Source: Iris pallida (lineage: Eukaryota > Streptophyta > Magnoliopsida > Asparagales > Iridaceae). From it: DNA of 64,000 nt. How positions within the stretch are numbered: position 1 is the stretch's first letter; every line of letters begins with the position of its first letter. The stretch covers positions 1,571,025-1,635,024 of the forward strand of contig JANAVB010004000.1 in NCBI GenBank assembly GCA_029216955.1. The letters are read 5' to 3'. The position numbers were made by a program, and so were the translations under genes. The notes under the pieces are model-generated. The model did no database searches and had not been told where the DNA came from. It was given only the letters and a program-made list of their open reading frames with translations. Positions 51,639 to 63,098 of the stretch are shown in pieces.

Positions 51639-51730
51639 CTACTTTGGCTTCAACTTGAGCACATCAAAACTGTCAACATCACGTTTAGCAAATCCCACCA
51701 CTGCAATAATAGTTGTATCTTCATGTGCAC
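51639..51730 (-). pseudogene. Exon-like block 1 (terminal), unknown product
   Basis: On the minus strand a block after TTTCCTTCTCAG reads ...IIAVVGFAKRDVDSFDVL, then KLKPK and TAG. Not recognised. It is the last of four exon-like blocks on this strand (51639-53408) with canonical splice borders. Either the gene of the CACTA element or a captured host-gene fragment. Confidence 0.4.
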
Positions 51731-52131
51731 CTGAGAAGGAAAATTAATACTAGTTAGCTACAATTCCACCATACATCTATAACAAGTATTATCAACACAT
51801 TAAGATAAGACCAACTTACAAATTTGAAAATAGAGAGAGCTCTATGAGCTAATCTTCAAAAGCTTCAATGACTAAGGCATTAAAAGCGGTATATCAATGG
51901 TTCATGCTTTAAACCTCATCTTCTTAAATTTTAGTTTAACTAAAGGTAGAATTAGAACTACTAATTTTTTTCTTAAGTTTGAACAATCAAATTTATTGGA
52001 TACTTGACCACAAAAGAATTAATAATCACTACAGCTAAATTCTTTCCAGAAAAGATGATAGCTTAGGATAAAACTTACTAACTGTTCCAGAAGTCAAGCT
52101 ACACATACTTAGAGAGAAGTAAAATACTTAC

Positions 52132-52194
52132 CGGTAGAGCCATCTTCTTCAATGTACTCATTGCCAAATAGTGAAATGATTCATATTCAAGAAA
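52132..52194 (-). pseudogene. Exon-like block 2, unknown product
   Basis: On the minus strand bounded by an ATAG acceptor-like site and a strong donor, ACCG-GTAAGT. Two frames are partly open: FLEYESFHYLAMSTLKKM, and one with FGNEYIEEDGSTG that would join the frame of block 1 but has a TGA just upstream. Short, so tentative. Confidence 0.3.
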
Positions 52195-52422
52195 CTATTT
52201 GATACTATGACAGAAACTATTTACCAATCTGGAAGAAGCCAAAATGCTTGTTAACACTTGTATCATATCAGAAAAAGCTTTATCTATTGATACCACATAA
52301 AAGTCCCAGTCTTCACCCAATTATAATATAATATGCAATTTCTTCTTTTACTCCGTAATGCAAATATATCCATGTCCAAAATGAGAGAATTAGAAGAAAA
52401 AACTCTTAATTTTAATGCTTAC

Positions 52423-52514
52423 CTCATGAACCCTTGGTCTATGGTGTCTGAGCTCCAGTAATGATTCCTTTCTTTCTATCAGGACTCCAAGTTCCCCATG
52501 CACAAATACTTGAG
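52423..52514 (-). pseudogene. Exon-like block 3, unknown product
   Basis: On the minus strand bounded by TTTTGAGTGCAG and GAG-GTAAGC. One frame is open throughout: QVFVHGELGVLIERKE, then SLLELRHHRPRVHE. Not recognised. Confidence 0.4.
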
Positions 52515-53297
52515 CTGCACTCAAAAGGATACAAAATTCAGCTCAAAAGAAGTCATAGTCAACTAAGAGTTTTTGCTTTCATCGAAGCTTTATTTCTCAA
52601 CTCAAACATAGTCGAAGTATAATTTATTTTATTTTTTATATATATGTCGGAAAGAAATTGATGGATATCCAAAGTAACATGAACATAACAGAGATGATGA
52701 GAACCGCCACTCCCTCCAAAAAAACCTACTAAGATAACCCCCCACCCCACCCTACCACCACCAAAAAAAAACAACAAGGATAGGAACACTCATGCCTTAT
52801 ACATAAACCAGAAGAGTGCTAGTAGAGTAAGGAACAATCCCTATCCCAGAATATTATACGGGGGTGAGCTTTGAAAGGTTAAAAACAATAGTTATACTTG
52901 GAACATTATAATGGTCACTTTATTACTAGCATTTCTGACAGGACCTTCTGACACTGGTAAATTATGTATACATGGCTTGGATGTAAAGAATGGAGATTTT
53001 GTTTTCCCTGTTATGTTTATATTGTTATTTGCATCGGAGTTCTATGCCAAACTTTGCACTTGAATAACTATCAATATCAGTGCCTTTTGCTATTGTGACT
53101 AAGCCATGTACCCCAAACCTTACTTTTCTAGGTAATACCGATTACAATCTTCCTCAATTAGCTTGATATCAGAATAATATTATCCTCTTATAAATGATCA
53201 GAAGGCACTAGCACATACAAGTGACTAAGATATCCCTTGGATAACTAGTTCAGGGTAAAACGAGAACAAAGGTTATGCATAATTTAAAGCCACATAC
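52515..53297. other. AT-rich intron-like DNA, nothing recognised
   Basis: Lies between exon-like blocks 3 and 4. No open frame of note on either strand except low-complexity text around 52700-52770. Confidence 0.5.
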
Positions 53298-53408
53298 CGC
53301 TCCAGCAATTGAATTGCCAATCGATGCCTGCAATTTGACCCTCTTCGCATTCTGAAGTCGACTTTCTCTCGCGGACAACAAACTGTTCTTAAGATTTGTC
53401 AGAAGGGG
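53298..53408 (-). pseudogene. Exon-like block 4, unknown product
   Basis: On the minus strand, 37 codons are open between GGGTAG and GCG-GTATGT: PLLTNLKNSLLSARESR, then LQNAKRVKLQASIGNSIAGA. The block is only 17 bases from the LTR G insertion, which may have cut the gene upstream. Not recognised. Confidence 0.4.
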
Positions 53409-54275
53409 CTACCCAAGTCAATAAGTGTAAGCCCCCTGAATTTCAGGATTTATTTTTAATTTTTCTGAATGAATTATTTTTGATAAATATTCTATTATTT
53501 AATTGTTTAGATCATTAATGTTACTTTTCGTAACTTTGACTTCTGGAGCGTCAGGGATGCCAATCTCTGTAAGCTCTCTTTACGAGTTTTGAAGTAGACA
53601 AGATTATCTTCGTTTTGATATATCATGTCCCACTTGAATTCGTTCCCTCGTGCTCTTTTTGTATCGTGCAACTTTGGGTCAACTTAGACCAATTAATCGT
53701 TGAATAATTATTCCCACTTTTATCTTTGTTCATCGTTTGCACGTTACCGTGACTTTTAATTTAGGAGAACCAGACCAGTCATTTTCTCAGAACCAACTTC
53801 TCATGAATAATCTACTCGAGACGCTCTTCACCCATGACCTTCGTGTCCCATTCAGATACTCCATTTTGTGCTTCATTTTCTTCGCACAACTTTCGGGTCA
53901 ATTTAGGCCAATTAATTATCTACCGTAAAACCGAATTTATTTTCCAATTTAATTTCGGGACCCGACATCGAGCCAACCTAGTCGACCCGAAGTATGGACA
54001 TGGCCCACACGAAGCCTACTACCCACATGACACTTGTGTCCCATTTATTAGAGTTCTCGCATATTATTTATTTGCCCATTATTATAAATACCCATTTTAA
54101 TTCAATTATTGTCCCCTGTCCGATTTTGACCCGACTCGGCTCGACCAAATCCGAACCCAAGCTCCATATTATTCTCTCATGACTGTCCAAATACCCCACA
54201 TAATATTTTTTCCTATTTTAAAAATATCTCCTCTCTCTACTTTACAAATATCCCATATATAAATATATATTCTCT

Positions 54276-54279
<4 letters not shown>

Positions 54280-54342
<63 letters not shown>
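54280..54342. repeat. (AT)n microsatellite
   Basis: About 60 bases of TA repeat, followed by CT-rich DNA; further TA runs at 54439-54472 and 54484-54507. Confidence 0.97.
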
Positions 54343-54434
54343 CTCTCTCTCTCTCCTATAACACACACCACCCCACCCCCTCTCTCTATCCACTTTTCTC
54401 TCTCCTTTCTCTCTCTAAATATCTCTCTATCTCT

Positions 54435-54477
<43 letters not shown>

Positions 54478-54737
54478 TACATATATATATATATATTATA
54501 TATATAAACATCTCTCTCTCTCTCACTTTCCACCTACACCTACACTCCCTCACTCCCCATAACAGCACACACACACCCCCTTGGACCGACTTCCCTCTCT
54601 CTCCCTCTCAAATATCTCTCTCTCTCTTCATATATAATATATATACACATACCCATATATCACTCTCTCTTTCTCTCAACACACTCACACACAAATAAAA
54701 CTCTCTCCTCCCATACAACTCACAGCCTATCTCCTCC

Positions 54738-54959
54738 ATGGCCGAACGAAACCACCATCCAATGCATGGCCGAGCTCTTCCTCCTCCCTCTCTATTTTCA
54801 TTATCTTCTTCATCTACAAAACACCACCATTACCATCACCATCTTCACCACTCCAACACCACCATCAACACTCTCACCCCCACCACCTTCACCATCACCC
54901 GAGCCACCACTCCGCACCTCCACCTGTGCCGCTGGGCTGCCTCCGCCGCGTGCCCCTAG
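54738..54959 (+). other. Low-complexity open frame in LTR G
   Basis: Seventy-three codons from ATG (MAERNHHPMHGRAL), rich in His, Thr, Pro and Ser. Other frames are open here as well (54766-55080, 54926-55306, and two on the minus strand), so open length reflects GC-rich composition. It occupies the same place in the LTR as the Pro-rich frame of B. Confidence 0.2.
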
Positions 54960-55711
54960 CAGTACAGCAGCAGCACAGCAGCAGCGGCGGCGAGCAGCGG
55001 CACGTACGTGCGCGTGCGCGTGCGCGTGCGCGGGCCGCCGTTGTGCGCCGTCGCGCCGCCGCACGGCGCTGTCGCCGTAGTGGCCGGCGTGGCCGGCCCC
55101 CCACCGGCTGCACACGATCCGACGACCACCCCCAGGCCACCGTCGTCCTCCCCGATGCGTACAATAGACTATTCGTGTGTTTTGCACGAAGTTCCGTCGT
55201 GACGCGCTCAGGAACGAAGCTAAAATCGTGTTTTATTGCAGCGACTTCGCACAATTTTTCTGGTCAATCCGACCGTTGGATCGGCAATTTCTTTACTCCA
55301 TCTTAATCTCGGTATATTCACCTTCACTTCCCTCAAGTTTCGCCCGTTAATTTCGTCGTTTGATATATCAAAACTGGCCACCAAGTTGACGTTTTAAATT
55401 GTACTATTTTTGGACATGTCACCCCCATTTCCCGTATTTCGTATTATGCTCGTATTTGATTTTTGGCACGTATTTTATTTTCCTGGACATGTGGTCTTTT
55501 GATTCTTGTAAGCAGGTTTTAACCATGGCTTGGTTTTATTTTGTGGAGAATGTTTGGTTTGGTTTGGTTTGGTTCAACATGCTTGGAACACCATAAGCCT
55601 ACACTCCACCTCCATTCCACCACAACACCCTCATTATAACCCACCTACTTCTCTCTCCTCCATAATTTTCTTCATTAATTTCTTCTTCTTCTTCCTCCAC
55701 CCACACCTATA

Positions 55712-55728
55712 GGCAAGTGCATCTTGCC
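55712..55728 (+). other. Hairpin with palindromic loop in D LTR
   Basis: GGCAAG-TGCAT-CTTGCC, a perfect 6-bp stem with TGCA in the loop, about 80 bases after the TATA box. The 3' LTR copy is 63394-63410. Confidence 0.65.
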
Positions 55729-56104
55729 ATTAAATAAGCACCACATTTTATTTGTTCATTAGCTAGATTAGGACATGGAGAACAACATTAGAACTTGGAA
55801 TTTTGTGATTTGGAGACTCCATTGTTCTAGATCTAAGTTTTAGTTATTTTCGGAATTCCTTGGTTTTGATCTATTAAACTTTGATTTTAGCTTGTTTTGA
55901 TGCTTCCATGTGGAAGAGAATTCAATTTTACTCAAGTTAGAACTTTGAAAATCTAAATTTGGTTTTGATTTGGCTAAGTTGTGAAGATTTGAACTTGGTG
56001 TTCTTGGTGTTCTTGAGAGTTCAGCCATGGTGGAGCTCTCGGCCAATGCTTTTTAGCACCTGGCCGATTGCACACTATTTCCTGGCCTGCGCTCTTTAGT
56101 GCAA

Positions 56105-56450
56105 GGCCATTTGCGCACCCTGACCTGTGCTCTTTAGCGCATGGCCATTTGCGCAAGATCCTCAGCCAGTGCTTGCGCTACGCTGGATTGCGCTGGCGCA
56201 GGACAGCCATGCGCAGGCCAGCCATGCACAAGCCAGCCATGCACAAAGTAACCCCTGCGCAATCGACCATTGCGCAATCCATCTCTGCGCAACCAGCTCC
56301 TGCGCAGTTCACTCTTGCGCAGTCTACCTTCTGCGCAATCCATCTGTGCGCCATCTGCCCCTGCGCACTTGGCACCCTGCGCAGTTGGTACCCTGCGCAG
56401 CTCACCCTGCGCACTTGGCACCCTGCGCAGTGCATACCCTGCGCAACCTA
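56105..56450. repeat. CTGCGCA short-period array in D 5' LTR
   Basis: At least thirteen units with a period of 15-16 bases (GCGCAATCCATCTCT, GCGCAACCAGCTCCT and so on), with more irregular TGCGCA cores before them. The 3' LTR copy is cut by the window end. The D-family solo LTR has a different unit here. Confidence 0.92.
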
Positions 56451-56637
56451 CTTGTCTATGATGAATTTGTTATTTCTTGATCTTGGCTCTTCTATTGTCC
56501 TATTTATTTTAGTATTTTATTAGGTATTTTACGCCCATTTTATATCCTTACGCCTTTTATCATGAACTTAATTTTACTCATATATTTGGAATGACTATTG
56601 TACTTGGCTTGGTATGACAAGGAACTAGCATAACATG

Positions 56638-56780
56638 ACAGTGACCCGTAGTGGTGCACTCCTGACACGACCAACCTGACTTGATAGTGGCCCGTCGTGG
56701 CGCACCCCTGACAAGTACCCTGACATGATTTATCTTGATAACTTGATAGTGGCCCGTGGCGGTGCACTCCTGACTTGACT
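56638..56780. repeat. Tandem GTGGCCCG units in D 5' LTR
   Basis: Three units of AGTG(G/A)CCCGT(G/A)G(T/C)GGTGCAC(T/C)CCTGAC at about 50-70 base spacing; related to the units in E at 28100-28290. Confidence 0.7.
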
Positions 56781-57376
56781 TGACTTGATAACTTGACTTG
56801 ACTTGCCTTGACACCGTGGGTGTTTCTGCTTGCTTGCTTGTACAATCCACTTGTCTTGTCTTGCATCATGTCTAGGACGTGACTTCCTGGGTACCACGGC
56901 CAGGGACTCGCGCTAAACTGGATTAGGCTAATTATTAGATCAAACTAGAACATGGAGAATTCCCAGTCACGTGCAATCTCGTTATCTGGGCGCTTTAATG
57001 GACTTGTAGCTTGCCGACGAGTAGAGCACATTTCCAGCACACTGTCATGTGTTGCACCCTCTAAGTCACCTAAGGGTACATTTGTCTCCCGGGCGATGTA
57101 CCCAACTATAACTCTCAACCCGCGGAAGGATAACTGGATGGTCTGCAGGGCTTGGGACTGGGAGTTTCTCACTTGCATCTTGTTAGTAATTAAGGCTTGT
57201 GATAACCCTAGTTAGTTAAAGTAGTAAGCCGTAGTACTTGCTTGGCCGATTGCGAATGGATGGTGTCCAGCCTTGTCTAAGTCTTGTCTAGCTCCAGTAC
57301 CTGCTATCTCCTGAGCGTGTTTGTTTTACTTATCTTAACGATAAATGAGTAGAGATAGTGAGCTATTCAGGCGAAG

Positions 57377-57417
57377 GGTTACAACCCCGGTCCTTGTCTG
57401 GTTTAAGGATTGTAACC
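57377..57417 (+). repeat. Inverted repeat (hairpin) in D 5' LTR
   Basis: GGTTACAACC at 57377-57386 and GATTGTAACC at 57408-57417, one mismatch. Confidence 0.7.
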
Positions 57418-57552
57418 TGGCTCCCGGAATGGTTCCACGTCCCTAGTCGTTTATCGCCCTGTGTGCTTTACTACTTGTACTTTCTTTTATTCTTTATGTT
57501 CTGATATGCTGGCTTTTGTTCTATTTTGTGGCCTCCTTTGTGGTACTTGCTC

Positions 57553-57645
57553 TTTCTGGGGTTTGACCCAGCTGGTTTTGTGTGGCCAGATTTTGGAGCA
57601 GCTCCCGAGGATCTACCAAGCTTCCAGCCCAATGGTGACAACTAG
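57553..57645 (+). other. Conserved short open frame in D 5' LTR
   Basis: Thirty codons and TAG: FLGFDPAGFVWPDFGAAP, then EDLPSFQPNGDN. An overlapping frame starting at 57461 is also open for 79 codons in D, but the A copies and E close it, while the present frame is shared by more copies. Confidence 0.4.
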
Positions 57646-58102
57646 ACGAAACCCGGGCCAAGAGTGGGTTTTCCTTTTTGTTTCACCCACTTATATGTAA
57701 ATTTATTCTTTTGAGGCGTTTAGCCGACGAGCACCTGTTAGCTCGATGCACATTTACTTACTGTCTGCCTACGGGCTGTAAACATGATTAACAAATCCTA
57801 GGGTTGATCATGTATGACTGAACTCTTGCTAGTCCTATCATTTTGTACGACTAGCTTCATGATCATCCAATATGTAATATTTGGGACGCCTTATATATAT
57901 ATATTTGATGCTCTAACATCTTGTAACTCTGTTAATTGTTTGAGATTGAGACAATAGGCTTGACCTTAAGAGACTGCTGGCTTGTAGTAAACCATCATAT
58001 CTAGACAGCCGTGACCGTATAGTTGAGATGTATTCTATTTCAATATACGTAGCTGGCTATGTCTGCCCCCGCTCTCCAGTATTCTGGTTCTGGGGCGTGA
58101 CA

Positions 58103-58235
58103 CGGTTTAAGTGGTGGCCCATGCAGGTCTTGTCAATTAAGAAATGTGAGGGTTTACCAAATAGATGTCTCAATCAATATTCGCCCTTGATCTCTGCTCG
58201 TATCTTCAAATCTCTGAGATTCTTGACCTGATCAC
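58103..58235 (+). other. Untranslated leader of element D
   Basis: Holds GTGGTGGCCCATGCAGGTC at 58111-58129, eight bases after the LTR end, the candidate primer region shared with A, B, C and E. Confidence 0.55.
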
Positions 58236-59375
58236 ATGCTTGTATCATTGATCTGTCCTGGTCCTTTCCTTATTGTTCCCTATGTCGTCTTCTTCAGCGG
58301 CACTACTCCCGGACCTGCCAACCAGCCAGAAGAAGCTCGGCAAGCACGCCAGCGCCAGGAAGATCAAGCTCAGCACTCCGGAGTAGCCTCCCGAGTTATG
58401 CTTCCCGGAGGCTCGGAACCTCCAGTTCAGGCAGTTCCGCCCGTTCAACCAGCTAGACAGGATGAGGGGCCTTTGGTAGGGCTTATCAGAGAACTGCTCG
58501 CATCCCAAGATCGTCGAGGCGACGCCTTACACCAGGAAGTTCATGATGCACTAAACCGAGGAGGTCCCCAAGGAAATCAGGCGGCCAACAGTTTCAAGCG
58601 CTTGAACCCTCCCTTCTTTGACGGCAGTGAAGATGCGATTGCCGCGGATGCTTGGCTTCAGGATACCGAGGTGGTTCTAGAAGCAGCTAGGACACCTGAG
58701 AATGAGAAGGTGTCGGTGGTACGGCTACAGTTGTTAGACTTGGCTCGTGATTGGTGGGCAGCTCAGGCCATGGGGTTAGCAGCACCAGTCACTTGGGTGA
58801 CGTTCAGAGAGAGGTTCCAGACGAAGTACTTCGATGCGGTGGCACGGTACGACCTACAGACCAGATTCACCAACTTGAAGCAAGGAGGCAGGACGGTCGA
58901 TGGCTATGCGACCGAGTTTTCCAGGCTGAGTAGGTTCGCCCCCACCTTGGTGGCAACCGAGTTCGATAGGGCTCAGCGGTTCCAGCAAGGGCTGCACTTA
59001 GAGATATTATTGGCTGTTGAGCAGTTCGAGCACCAGACGTTCGATGCAGTGTTGAAGGCAGCAAGGAGGCATGAGTATACCTCCCGGAGAATTGTGGACA
59101 GGACCGGAGGCAGGAAGCGGTCCCACAACCAGATGCACCAATCTTCAGCTCCAGCCCCAGCAGCTAGGGGTATAACCATTGGAACTCCGAGGCGGGCGGC
59201 CTCAGTGACGTCGGTTCAGCATTCGACCCCGACGTACCCGTAGCAGCAGAAGCAGAAGCAGTCTTCCGCGGTGGGATGTTCTCATTGCGGGAAGCCGGGC
59301 CATGTAGTGGCTGAGTGTCGTAGGGCACAGGGATTGTGCCTGGCTTGTGGAGGAGCAGACCACCAGATAGGGACC
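58236..59375 (+). pseudogene. gag: gag of element D (one nonsense codon)
   Basis: Capsid core from about 58587 (NSFKRLNPPFFDGSEDA) to 59120. The open frame reaches 59243, where TAG stands at a position that is a CAG in element A. Two zinc knuckles follow in the same frame: CSHCGKPGHVVAEC at 59277-59318 and CLACGGADHQIGTC at 59337-59378. The first 20 codons after ATG 58236 are not gag-like, and a CTTCTTCAG lies just before the conserved part (58300), so the natural start may be downstream or created by splicing. Otherwise gag is intact. Confidence 0.9.
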
Positions 59376-62300
59376 TGCCCGAATAGGGGAGGTCCATCAT
59401 CATCCAATCTTTCTAGTTCTTCGGTGAGAGGACCAGCCCCAGTTCCAGTCCAGCAGCAGCAGCAGCAGTACCCGAGGCCATTGGCGCCCCAGGCCCAGGC
59501 CTTTCAGCAGCAGAACCAGCAGCAGATCACCCAGGCTCCAGCACAGAACCGACAGAGGGGATTCCAGCAGAGGGGACCCGCAGCTAGAGGTCAGGCTATG
59601 ATGATGACCATGGAAGAAGAAGTTGCACCAGGTGAGGTAGTGGCAGGTACTATTCTCGTCAACACTTTTCCAGCATCTGTATTATTTGATTCCGGTGCAT
59701 CGCATTCATTCATGTCTGCACGATTTGCGACACGGATAGGATTGGAGCCCGAGTCATTATCAGTGAGGCTCAATATACTTACTGGTAATGGTCTTGTGGG
59801 AGTAGATCGAGTGTTTTCCTCGTGTCGGATCGTAGTTAGCGGTAGAGAGTTCCCCGCTAGACTCATAGAATTCCCTATGGCAGACTATGATGTAGTCCTA
59901 GGCATGGATTGGTTGAGGAACCATTATGCTAGGATAGACTGCCATGTTGGCAGAGTTGTCTTTAGTATTCCCGGAGAGCCAGAGTTTTCTTTTTCCAGAG
60001 GCACAGTAGAGCAATCTCCTCCAGTATTGCGGATGGCAGTAGCAGCAGTGCAGTTGCCCCGGATAGTTGAAGAATTTCCAGACGTCTTCCCAGAGGAACT
60101 TCCAGGGATGCCGCCAGAGCGGGAGATCGAGTTCACCATCGACTTGATTCCCGGGAGCGAGTCTACAGAATGGCGCCTTCAGAGTTGGAGATTTTGTACA
60201 AGATGATTGAAGAACTTAGAACCAAGGGATTCATTCGTGCTAGTGGATCGCCTTGGGGAGCCCCGATGCTTCTTGTGAAAAAGAAGGATGGTACGTCCAG
60301 GTTATGTGTTGATTATCGTACCTTGAACTCAGTGACAATCAAGAACAGATACCCTCTCCCGAGGATAGATGACTTGTTTGATCAACTCAAGGGGGCTTCA
60401 GTTTTCTCGAAGATAGACTTGCGGTCAGGATACCACCAGATCAGGGTCAGAGAGCAGGACATCCCGAAGACGGCGTTCAGATCTAGGTACGGACATTGGG
60501 AGTTTCTAGTTATGCCCTTTGGAGCGACCAATGCGCCGGCAGTGTTCATGGACCTCATGAACCGTATTTTCATGCCTTACTTGGATCAGTTTGTGATAGT
60601 GTTCCTTGATGACATCCTGGTCTACAGCAAGAGTGAGGCGGAGCATGAGCAGCATCTCCGTGTGGTTCTTCAGATTCTCAGAGAGCATCAGTTGTATGCC
60701 AAGTTCAGTAAATGCGAGTTCTGGCTCGATCGCATTTCGTACTTGGGTCACATCATTACCAGAGGAGGAGTGGAAGTGGATCCCCAGAAGATTGTAGCTA
60801 TCGAGGCATGGCCAGTACCCAGCTCAGTGGCAGAAGTTCGCAGCTTTTTTGGATTGGCCGGCTACTACCGGCGGTTCATCTCTGATTTTGCAAGGATTTC
60901 AGCGCCGATGACCCAGTTGACCCGCAAGGATGTGCCGTTCGTTTGGACAGCAGAGTGTCAGGAATCGTTTGAGAAGTTGAAGCGAGGTTTGATAACGGCT
61001 CCCATTCTCACCCTTCCAGATGGGACCGGAGGATTCACAGTTTATTGTGACGCTTCAGGTAGAGGATTGGGATGTGTTTTGATGCAGCATGGGAAGGTAA
61101 TTGCTTATGCGTCACGTCAACTCCGTGATCATGAGAAGAATTACCCGACCCACGACTTGGAGCTAGCAGCAGTAGTGTTTGCACTTAAGTTATGGAGGCA
61201 CTACTTGTACGGAGACAGAGTGGAGATATTTACTGATCATAAGAGCCTGAAGTATGTTTTCACCCAGAAGGATCTTAATATGCGGCAGAGAAGATGGCTC
61301 GAGCTACTGGTGGACTACGATGTGGATTTGCAGTATCATCCAGGGAAGGCCAACGTTGTAGCAGATGCGTTAAGCCGGAGAGCCGGAGTTTATTTCTTGA
61401 CGGCACAACCAGAGTTATTGGCAGATCTTCAGAAGATGGGTATAGAAGTTGTCCTCCCTTCCAATGTGGCCTTGATGGCCAGCATACAGATTCAGTCCAC
61501 CATAGTTGAGAGGATCCGGACAGCATAGTTAACAGATTCCAAGATTCAGCGGCTCAGAACAGAGTGCGAGGCAGGGAGAAGGCCAGAGTTATGTATTCAT
61601 GAGGATGGTACACTTCGACACGGCACGCGTCTTTGTGTACCCAGTGGAGATATCAGACAGGAAGTCATGGCAGAGGCTCACAGTTCGCAGTATTCCATCC
61701 ATCCAGGCAGCACGAAGATGTACAGAGATATTCGTCAACACTTTTGGTGGAATGGTATGAAGAGGGAGATAGCCCGGTATGTCTCTCGATGTTTGGTTTG
61801 CCAACAGGTCAAGGCTGAACATCAGAGGCCAGCTGGACTTCTTCAACCTTTACCGATCCCAGAATGGAAATAGGAGCACATTACCATGGATTTCGTGACT
61901 GGGTTACCCAGATCTCCGGCAGGCAGAGATGCTATTTGGGTCATTGTGGACAGGCTTACCAAGGTGGCACACTTTCTTCCATTTAGAGTTGGACAGTCGA
62001 CGGTGCAGCTAGCAGAGATGTATCTCAGGCAGATCGTCCGACTTCACGGAGTGCCAGTCAGCATAGTATCAGACAGGGATACGAGATTCACATCGCACTT
62101 CTGGCACAGTCTTCATCAAAGTTTGGGGACTCGTCTCAAGTTCAGCTCAGCGTATCATCCGCAGACAGATGGGCAGTCAGAGCGTACTATACAAACTCTT
62201 GAAGATATGTTACGGTCGTGTACCCTTGACTTTGGTGGTTCGTGGGAGGATCACCTGCACCTGGTGGAATTCTCGTACAACAATAGTTTCCAGGCTAGTA

Positions 62301-62929
62301 TCCAGATGGCACCCTTCGAGGCTCTGTATGGCAGGAAATGCAGATCTCCGTTAGCATGGGACGATGTCGGAGAGAGGCAGATGCTCGGTCCAGAACTGAT
62401 TTCTCAGACGGTTGAAGTGGTCAGGAAGGTCAGAGATCACCTCCGAGTTGCTCAGGATCGTCAGCGCCATTGGGCCGATGCTCATCGGCGTCCCTTAGAA
62501 TTTGCCGTCGGCGACCATGTATTCCTTAGGATCTCGCCTACCCGCGGCGTCATTCGTTTTGGCGTGCGGGGAAAGCTTAGTCCTAGGTATATAGGGCCGT
62601 TCGATATTCTGGAGCGAGTAGGCAATGTGTCCTATCGTCTCGCTCTTCTGCCGTCGCTAAGTGAGGTACATGATGTATTCCATGTATCCCAATTAAGACG
62701 GTATATCCCGGACCCGAGCCATATCCTAGATCATTCGGAATTGGTTGTTGGTACCAACCTTTCGTATGAGGAGAGGCCCGTGTCTATATTGGACCGGAGA
62801 GAAAAGACGCTCAAGAACAAGACTATTAACTTAGTCCGTGTTGCTTGGGGTCATCACTCTCTAGGTGAGTCAACGTGGGAGCGTGAGGACGACATCCGAT
62901 CGCGATATCCCTACCTGTTTGACTCGTGA
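59376..62929 (+). pseudogene. pol: pol of element D (protease, RT, RNase H, integrase, chromodomain-like tail; lightly damaged)
   Basis: Protease FDSGASHSF (Asp codon 59688-59690). A 16-bp deletion near 60160, compared with A, shifts the frame. RT then runs 60170-60760 with [17 protein letters not shown] and [10 protein letters not shown]; both Asp codons are at 60608-60613. RNase H has [10 protein letters not shown] (Asp codon 61049-61051) and [14 protein letters not shown] at 61526. Integrase H2C2 finger at about 61679-61803, TAG at 61871 in place of Trp, then the core from 61886 with D (61889), D (62072) and E (62180), spaced D-35-E. The tail ends STWEREDDIRSRYPYLFDS at TGA 62927-62929. 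All catalytic residues are present. No intron interrupts LEFAVGDHVFLRI, unlike C. Confidence 0.94.
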
Positions 62930-63098
62930 GGTATAATGTCTTTCTTATGCCTTACGCTTTCCCTTCCTTGCTTGCATTGTATGATTGTATGATTGAACTG
63001 CTTAGTGTAGCTTGTCTGTGCTTAGTATAGCTTGTCGTGGCAATCTTTAGCCCCTTGATTAAATTCCGAGGACAGAATTCTTTGAAGGTGGGTAGAGT
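62930..63098 (+). other. 3' untranslated segment and polypurine region of D
   Basis: Ends GAAGGTGGGTAGAGT before the LTR TG, matching 6588-6604 of A. Confidence 0.75.

Larger units (their letters stand above)
53426..55416 (+). repeat. LTR of family G (B-like), interrupted by D
   Basis: Starts TGTAAGCCCCCTGAATTTC, close to the B LTR start TGTAAACCCCC. The bases before it are ATAAG, the candidate target copy. Like B, it has an AT-rich U3, then TATA-type repeats, then a C-rich Pro/His-coding region (54738-55306). It is cut at 55416 by element D; its rest lies outside the window. Confidence 0.7.
55417..58102 (+). repeat. Element D 5' LTR
   Basis: Begins TGTCACCCCC and ends GGGGCGTGACA. TATA-like CATTATAACCC near 55633. 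Then the hairpin (55712-55728), the CTGCGCA array (56105-56450), GTGGCCCG units (56638-56780), the GGTTACAACC inverted repeat (57377-57417) and the short frame (57553-57645). Confidence 0.96.

Noticed and set aside
54738..55306. Several overlapping open frames on both strands as a host gene
   Set aside because: They are open together because the DNA is GC-rich and low in complexity; none has a recognisable domain, and the region lies in an LTR.
57461..57700. A 79-codon frame in the D LTR overlapping the conserved short frame
   Set aside because: Open in the D family and a solo copy, but closed by stops in the 5' LTR of A and in E, and known differences between copies fall at second positions in this frame.
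58236..58300. ATG at 58236 as the true gag start of D
   Set aside because: The first codons are not gag-like and are not conserved in A; the real start is probably downstream or made by splicing, so it is kept only as the open-frame limit.
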